A stretch of DNA of 16,212 nt. Origin: Candidatus Nitrosopumilus sp. GTDB taxonomy: Archaea > Thermoproteota > Nitrososphaeria > Nitrososphaerales > Nitrosopumilaceae. This document shows, in pieces, positions 13,079 to 16,212 of the stretch. Location: contig JAOTUX010000001.1 in the NCBI GenBank assembly GCA_029863665.1, positions 1 through 16,212 on the forward strand, given 5' to 3'. Each line of letters starts with the position of its first letter. The first letter of the stretch is position 1. The position numbers and the translations under genes are program-made. The notes beneath the pieces were generated by a model that saw only the letters and a program-made list of their open reading frames with translations, was not told the DNA's origin and searched no databases.

Positions 13079-14359
13079 TTGGAATTTATAGATATTCAAA
13101 TTTCAAAAGAAGAATCTTTTGCCAATTCATCTGAAAAGATTCTTCTAAAGACTGAAAAAACTTATCGGATAATTACCAAAGTCCAAAAATATTTGGGTGA
13201 GCCATTTTGTGCTTATTTTGGAGTCATATTATTCAATGAAAAAGATGAAGAAATAGATAGACGGATAAGATGGTTAGAAAAAATTTCAGAAAATAAAATA
13301 CATTTAAGTTTTGTTTTCAAGACTCCAAAAAATTTTCAATACGTCAAATTCATTTATAGAATAAATAAAGAAGTTCCATTCAAATCGGCTTTTAAGGCTA
13401 GTATACTAAATCCTAATTTAATAAATTATGAATTTGATGATTCACTATTGGAAGATTATGATGTGCCAGAAAACTATCAACTTCCATTAAACAAAGTTTT
13501 AACCTATGATGAAGAAAATAAGCTTGAAGAAAAATTAGTCTGGATTTTTGGAGCACCTAGAAGCGGAACATCTTGGTTAGGTACACAATTACTATCCCAC
13601 GAAACTCATTCCCTCAATGAACCTTTAATTGGTATGCATCTGGGACATATATATTTTAGAAGTGAAACAAAATCTAGGTCAAAAGATCTTTTTCAAAATG
13701 AAATAGATTATTTTTTCTCGAATAGATATAAAGAAACTTGGAAATATCATTTAAGGAAGTTAATTTTAAATAGAATTTTTGCCCAATTCAAAGACTACAA
13801 TCAGCCAATAATTATTAAGGAACCAAATGGATCTTTGGCATCAGATATTATTTCTGAAACATTACCAAAATCAAAATTTATTTTTTTAAAAAGAGATGGG
13901 AGAGATGTAATAGATTCTAGAGTTGACTCAATGAAAAAAGATGGATGGGCAACAAATTCCTACAATTTACAAAATTGGCCACAGGATGATAATGAAAATA
14001 AAAAAGCTTTGACAGAATTATGTTTAATTTGGGTAAACACAATAAATATTATTTTAAAAGCCTTTCAAAAACATCCTGATGAAAATAAATTAGAAATACA
14101 GTATGAAAAGTTAAAAAAAGATACCATTAATGAATTACAAAAAATTTATAGATTTATTGAAATAAAAATATCACCTGAAGAGCTGAGGAAGATTGTTGAC
14201 AAATATAATTTCAAAAATATTCCAGCGGATAAAAAAGGTATTGGAAAAATAACTAGAAAAGCTTCTCCAGGAAATTGGAAGGAAAGCTTTAGCAAGGAAG
14301 AACAAGATTTAATGATGAATATTATTGGCAAACAGTTAAAGAATTTAGGATATAAATAA
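13079..14359 (+). CDS. PAPS-dependent sulfotransferase with an N-terminal beta-rich domain (paralog 2)
   Basis: This 426-residue protein is a paralog of the product at 10774 over its whole length. The PAPS loop is GAPRSGTSW (158-166), followed by LNEPLIGMHLG, and the 3'-phosphate motif is FLKRDGRD (269-276) with Ser280. The C-terminus KASPGNWKESFSKEE matches the paralog's pattern. The N-terminal domain again has EPFCAYFGVILFNE and RRIRWLE in the same order, then KFIYRINKEVP. The start is TTG at 13079, equivalent in position to the paralog's. A TATA-like box is weak here. Two enzymes of one family suggest sulfation at two positions or on two glycan units (inference). An acidic insertion after the RDGRD region (WPQDDNENKK) differs from paralog 1. 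Confidence 0.85.
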   Translation: MEFIDIQISKEESFANSSEKILLKTEKTYRIITKVQKYLGEPFCAYFGVILFNEKDEEIDRRIRWLEKISENKIHLSFVFKTPKNFQYVKFIYRINKEVPFKSAFKASILNPNLINYEFDDSLLEDYDVPENYQLPLNKVLTYDEENKLEEKLVWIFGAPRSGTSWLGTQLLSHETHSLNEPLIGMHLGHIYFRSETKSRSKDLFQNEIDYFFSNRYKETWKYHLRKLILNRIFAQFKDYNQPIIIKEPNGSLASDIISETLPKSKFIFLKRDGRDVIDSRVDSMKKDGWATNSYNLQNWPQDDNENKKALTELCLIWVNTINIILKAFQKHPDENKLEIQYEKLKKDTINELQKIYRFIEIKISPEELRKIVDKYNFKNIPADKKGIGKITRKASPGNWKESFSKEEQDLMMNIIGKQLKNLGYK

Positions 14360-14402
14360 AGTTGTTGTAATCTTTAGATTTAATTTATCATTATTTAATA
14401 AA

Positions 14403-14412
14403 TAATTTAAAT
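14403..14412 (+). promoter_or_regulatory. TATA-like box of the second methyltransferase gene
   Basis: TAATTTAAAT is centred 27 nt upstream of the ATG at 14435 and favours that start over the internal ATG at 14477. Confidence 0.35.
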
Positions 14413-14434
14413 TTCGTTTTTTGATTAAAATAAA

Positions 14435-15229
14435 ATGAAGTTTATTATTAGCGATAATAATCAAAAAGGGTATTTAATGAGTAATGAGAGTTTAAAAAAA
14501 AGTATAGAAAAATTTGGCAAATGGATGTACAAATTTGAATTAGCCGAAGATGTCAGTACTCCACTTATTTCAGAAGAATTCCAAAAAGTTCACGATACCA
14601 GAAAAAAAATGATATTTTCCAAACTTGATAATATTATTAAGAGATGGGATAATTTACGATGTTTAGATATAGCTTGTAATGAAGGATTTTATTCATTTGA
14701 ATTAGCAAAAAAAGGAATAAAAGAAGTAATTGGCTTTGATGCCAGAGAAATTAATATCGATAAAGCCAATTTTATTAAAAAATTTATGAAAGTTGAGAAC
14801 ACATCATTTTTTGTGGAGGATGTTGAGAAAATAAATGATGAATTAGGTGACTTTGACCTAGTTTTTGTTCTTGGTTTGTTATATCATGTGGAGAATCCTA
14901 TGCTGATATTACGAAAAATTAGGAGTTTAACTAAAGGCATATGTATTATAGATACTCAAGTCAATAGATACGACTCTAATGTAGACCTAGGTTTTGGTTG
15001 TACTGGTTTTGATAAACAAACAAAAGATATCATTGCAATAATTAAAGAAAATGATATTGAAGAAAACATTACTGCATCCATCACAGGATTAAGTTTTATT
15101 CCCAATAAATCGGGACTTTTTACCATGTTAAGAGAGGTAGGGTTTACTGAATTAGAGCAAATTGAGCCTTTTCCAAATTCGTATGAACAATATGCAACTC
15201 ATGACCGGATAATAATAATAGCCAAATAA
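14435..15229 (+). CDS. SAM-dependent methyltransferase, DUF1698-like
   Basis: The 264-residue class I methyltransferase has motif I CLDIACNEGFYSFELA (76-91), VIGFDA as the acidic strand-2 end, and FDLVFVLGLLYHVENPM as motif IV, which is the pattern of the CmoB-like group often found in glycan clusters. The helical N-terminal part (KKSIEKFGKWMYKFEL) is also usual for these enzymes. A second ATG at residue 15 (14477) would remove a poorly conserved-looking lead and is a possible true start; the TATA spacing favours 14435. It probably O-methylates a sugar of the exported glycan (inference). It ends 25 nt before the next methyltransferase. Confidence 0.75.
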   Translation: MKFIISDNNQKGYLMSNESLKKSIEKFGKWMYKFELAEDVSTPLISEEFQKVHDTRKKMIFSKLDNIIKRWDNLRCLDIACNEGFYSFELAKKGIKEVIGFDAREINIDKANFIKKFMKVENTSFFVEDVEKINDELGDFDLVFVLGLLYHVENPMLILRKIRSLTKGICIIDTQVNRYDSNVDLGFGCTGFDKQTKDIIAIIKENDIEENITASITGLSFIPNKSGLFTMLREVGFTELEQIEPFPNSYEQYATHDRIIIIAK

Positions 15230-15254
15230 CTAAGAACGGATTTATTCAAATAAT

Positions 15255-16212
15255 ATGGATGCCAAGAAGATTATGTTGAATTGGACAGGCGAAAGATTTC
15301 TCCCCTGGATGGAGGTAGGAGAAATTCATTATGAACATTTGCATAGATATTATTTTGCTAAAGAATTTTCAAAAAATAAATCGGTATTAGATCTTGCCTG
15401 TGGGGAGGGATATGGTAGTTTTATTTTAGCAGATACTGCTAGCAAGGTTGTTGGAATTGATAATAATTCAGATACCATAAACCATGCCAAAAATTCATAC
15501 CTAAAAAATAATCTAATATTTCTTGATGGGGATATTACTGCAGTTCCTATTAAAGACAAAAAATTTGACCTTATCGTTTGTTTTGAAGCTCTGGAACATA
15601 TAGAACTACAAGATAGTCTGTTAAGTGAGATAAATAGACTTCTGGATCCAAATGGAATCTTAATTATATCTACTCCAAACAAAGATTTTTTTACAGACGA
15701 TGAAAGAAGTCCCTTTCATAAAAAAGAATTAATTTATAATGAATTCAAAGATTTATTGGAGAACTATTTTTCAAATGTTAGTATTCTTGGACAAAACCTA
15801 ACGTTGGATTCAAACATACGATCAGAATCTAATCTCAAAATCAAAGAGTATGTTATAGAAAGAAAAAATGAAAGATATGATCAAGGAAAAAAGACTACAA
15901 AAGAATCAAAATTTTTCATTGGTATTGCATCAAAAAAATCTATCGATATAGAAATTCAATCAAGTTTTCTTGTGGATAAGAACAATGAAGTATTTACCAA
16001 AAAAGAAGAATATCTCAAACGAATTAATCTTATAATAAATTCCAAAGATACTGAGATTGGGCAGTTAGATGGATTAGTAAAACAGAAAGATACTGAGATT
16101 GGGCAGTTAGATGGATTAGTAAAACAGAAAGATACTGAGATTGGGCAGTTAGATGGATTAGTAAAACAGAAAGATACTGAGATTGGGCAGTTAGATGGAT
16201 TAGTAAAACAGA
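15255..16212 (+). CDS. WbdD-like methyltransferase with tandem-repeat coiled coil (partial, runs off right edge)
   Basis: ATG at 15255 opens 319 codons with no stop before the edge. The N-terminal 240 residues are a class I methyltransferase: TGERFLPWMEVGEIHYEHLH (11-30) is the lead-in typical of polysaccharide-cluster enzymes, motif I is VLDLACGEGYGS (44-55), FEALEHIE is motif IV, and ISTPNKD follows. After a charged linker the frame enters KDTEIGQLDGLVKQ, a 14-residue unit repeated perfectly from residue 264 to the edge. Fourteen residues equal two heptads; Ile5, Leu8 and Val12 fit a-d-a positions, so an extended coiled coil is likely. This is the layout of WbdD-type chain terminators, in which a coiled coil sets glycan length. 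A kinase or glycosyltransferase domain may follow beyond the edge. The gene lies 25 nt behind another methyltransferase. Confidence 0.85.
   Translation, partial: MDAKKIMLNWTGERFLPWMEVGEIHYEHLHRYYFAKEFSKNKSVLDLACGEGYGSFILADTASKVVGIDNNSDTINHAKNSYLKNNLIFLDGDITAVPIKDKKFDLIVCFEALEHIELQDSLLSEINRLLDPNGILIISTPNKDFFTDDERSPFHKKELIYNEFKDLLENYFSNVSILGQNLTLDSNIRSESNLKIKEYVIERKNERYDQGKKTTKESKFFIGIASKKSIDIEIQSSFLVDKNNEVFTKKEEYLKRINLIINSKDTEIGQLDGLVKQKDTEIGQLDGLVKQKDTEIGQLDGLVKQKDTEIGQLDGLVKQ
16044..16211 (+). repeat. Perfect 42-bp tandem repeat, 4 copies (codes KDTEIGQLDGLVKQ)
   Basis: Units at 16044-16085, 16086-16127, 16128-16169 and 16170-16211 are identical at every base and in frame with the methyltransferase. 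The next base continues the pattern at the right edge, so the true copy number is unknown. Lack of even synonymous changes points to recent expansion. Confidence 0.97.

Noticed and set aside
15350..15682. Minus-strand open frame of 110 codons near the right end
   Set aside because: It is antisense to the methyltransferase motif I and motif IV region of the real plus-strand gene.
16044..16211. Possible CRISPR array or iteron-type origin
   Set aside because: The 42-bp units touch each other without spacers and keep the reading frame of the methyltransferase; they are coding repeats.

Overview
The window looks like chromosomal DNA of an ammonia-oxidising archaeon (Thaumarchaeota/Nitrososphaerota, close to Nitrosopumilus). 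This is an inference. It rests on the low G+C, on TATA-like boxes about 25-29 nt upstream of start codons with almost no leaders, on frequent TTG starts, on the long archaeal-type RmlA, and on secreted proteins with PKD and Asp-rich segments. No rRNA, tRNA or taxonomic marker gene is present to prove it. No integrase, transposase, CRISPR array or tRNA was seen.

Left part (1-4709), mostly minus strand. A partial secreted protein runs off the left edge: signal peptide, two PKD-like domains, a long Asp/Asn/Lys repeat tract, a Cys-His-x-Pro-Pro-Gly-Asn module, and a perfect Asp-His-Asn-Asp array. Next comes a secreted PQQ-type sugar dehydrogenase, then a membrane-anchored family 2 glycosyltransferase of the dolichyl-phosphate-mannose synthase type. 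A 51-bp copy of the 3' end of this glycosyltransferase lies behind the dehydrogenase, marking a past rearrangement. A short zinc-ribbon gene missed by ordinary length cut-offs lies at 4413-4538 on the plus strand.

Middle part (4710-8300), minus strand. A complete dTDP-L-rhamnose pathway in the order rmlC, rmlB, rmlD, rmlA supplies activated rhamnose (rmlB and rmlD overlap; rmlA has its own TATA box).

Right part (8464-16212), plus strand, divergent from the rml genes. A Wzm/Wzt-type polysaccharide ABC exporter is followed by a methyltransferase, a sulfotransferase, a small membrane protein with five N-glycosylation sequons, a small secreted surface protein, a second paralogous sulfotransferase, and a second methyltransferase. 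Last is a partial methyltransferase whose C-terminus is a perfect 14-residue repeat (42 bp, four full copies) that runs off the right edge. Most of these genes have their own TATA-like box.

Together the genes describe a surface-glycan locus: rhamnose donor synthesis, export by an ABC transporter, and decoration by sulfate and methyl groups. The last gene has the layout of WbdD-like chain terminators, in which a methyltransferase is joined to a coiled-coil length ruler; here the ruler part is a tandem repeat that could change length by slippage. Polymerising glycosyltransferases are not in the window and would be expected to the right. Both window ends fall inside perfect tandem repeats, so this may be a whole contig broken at repeats.
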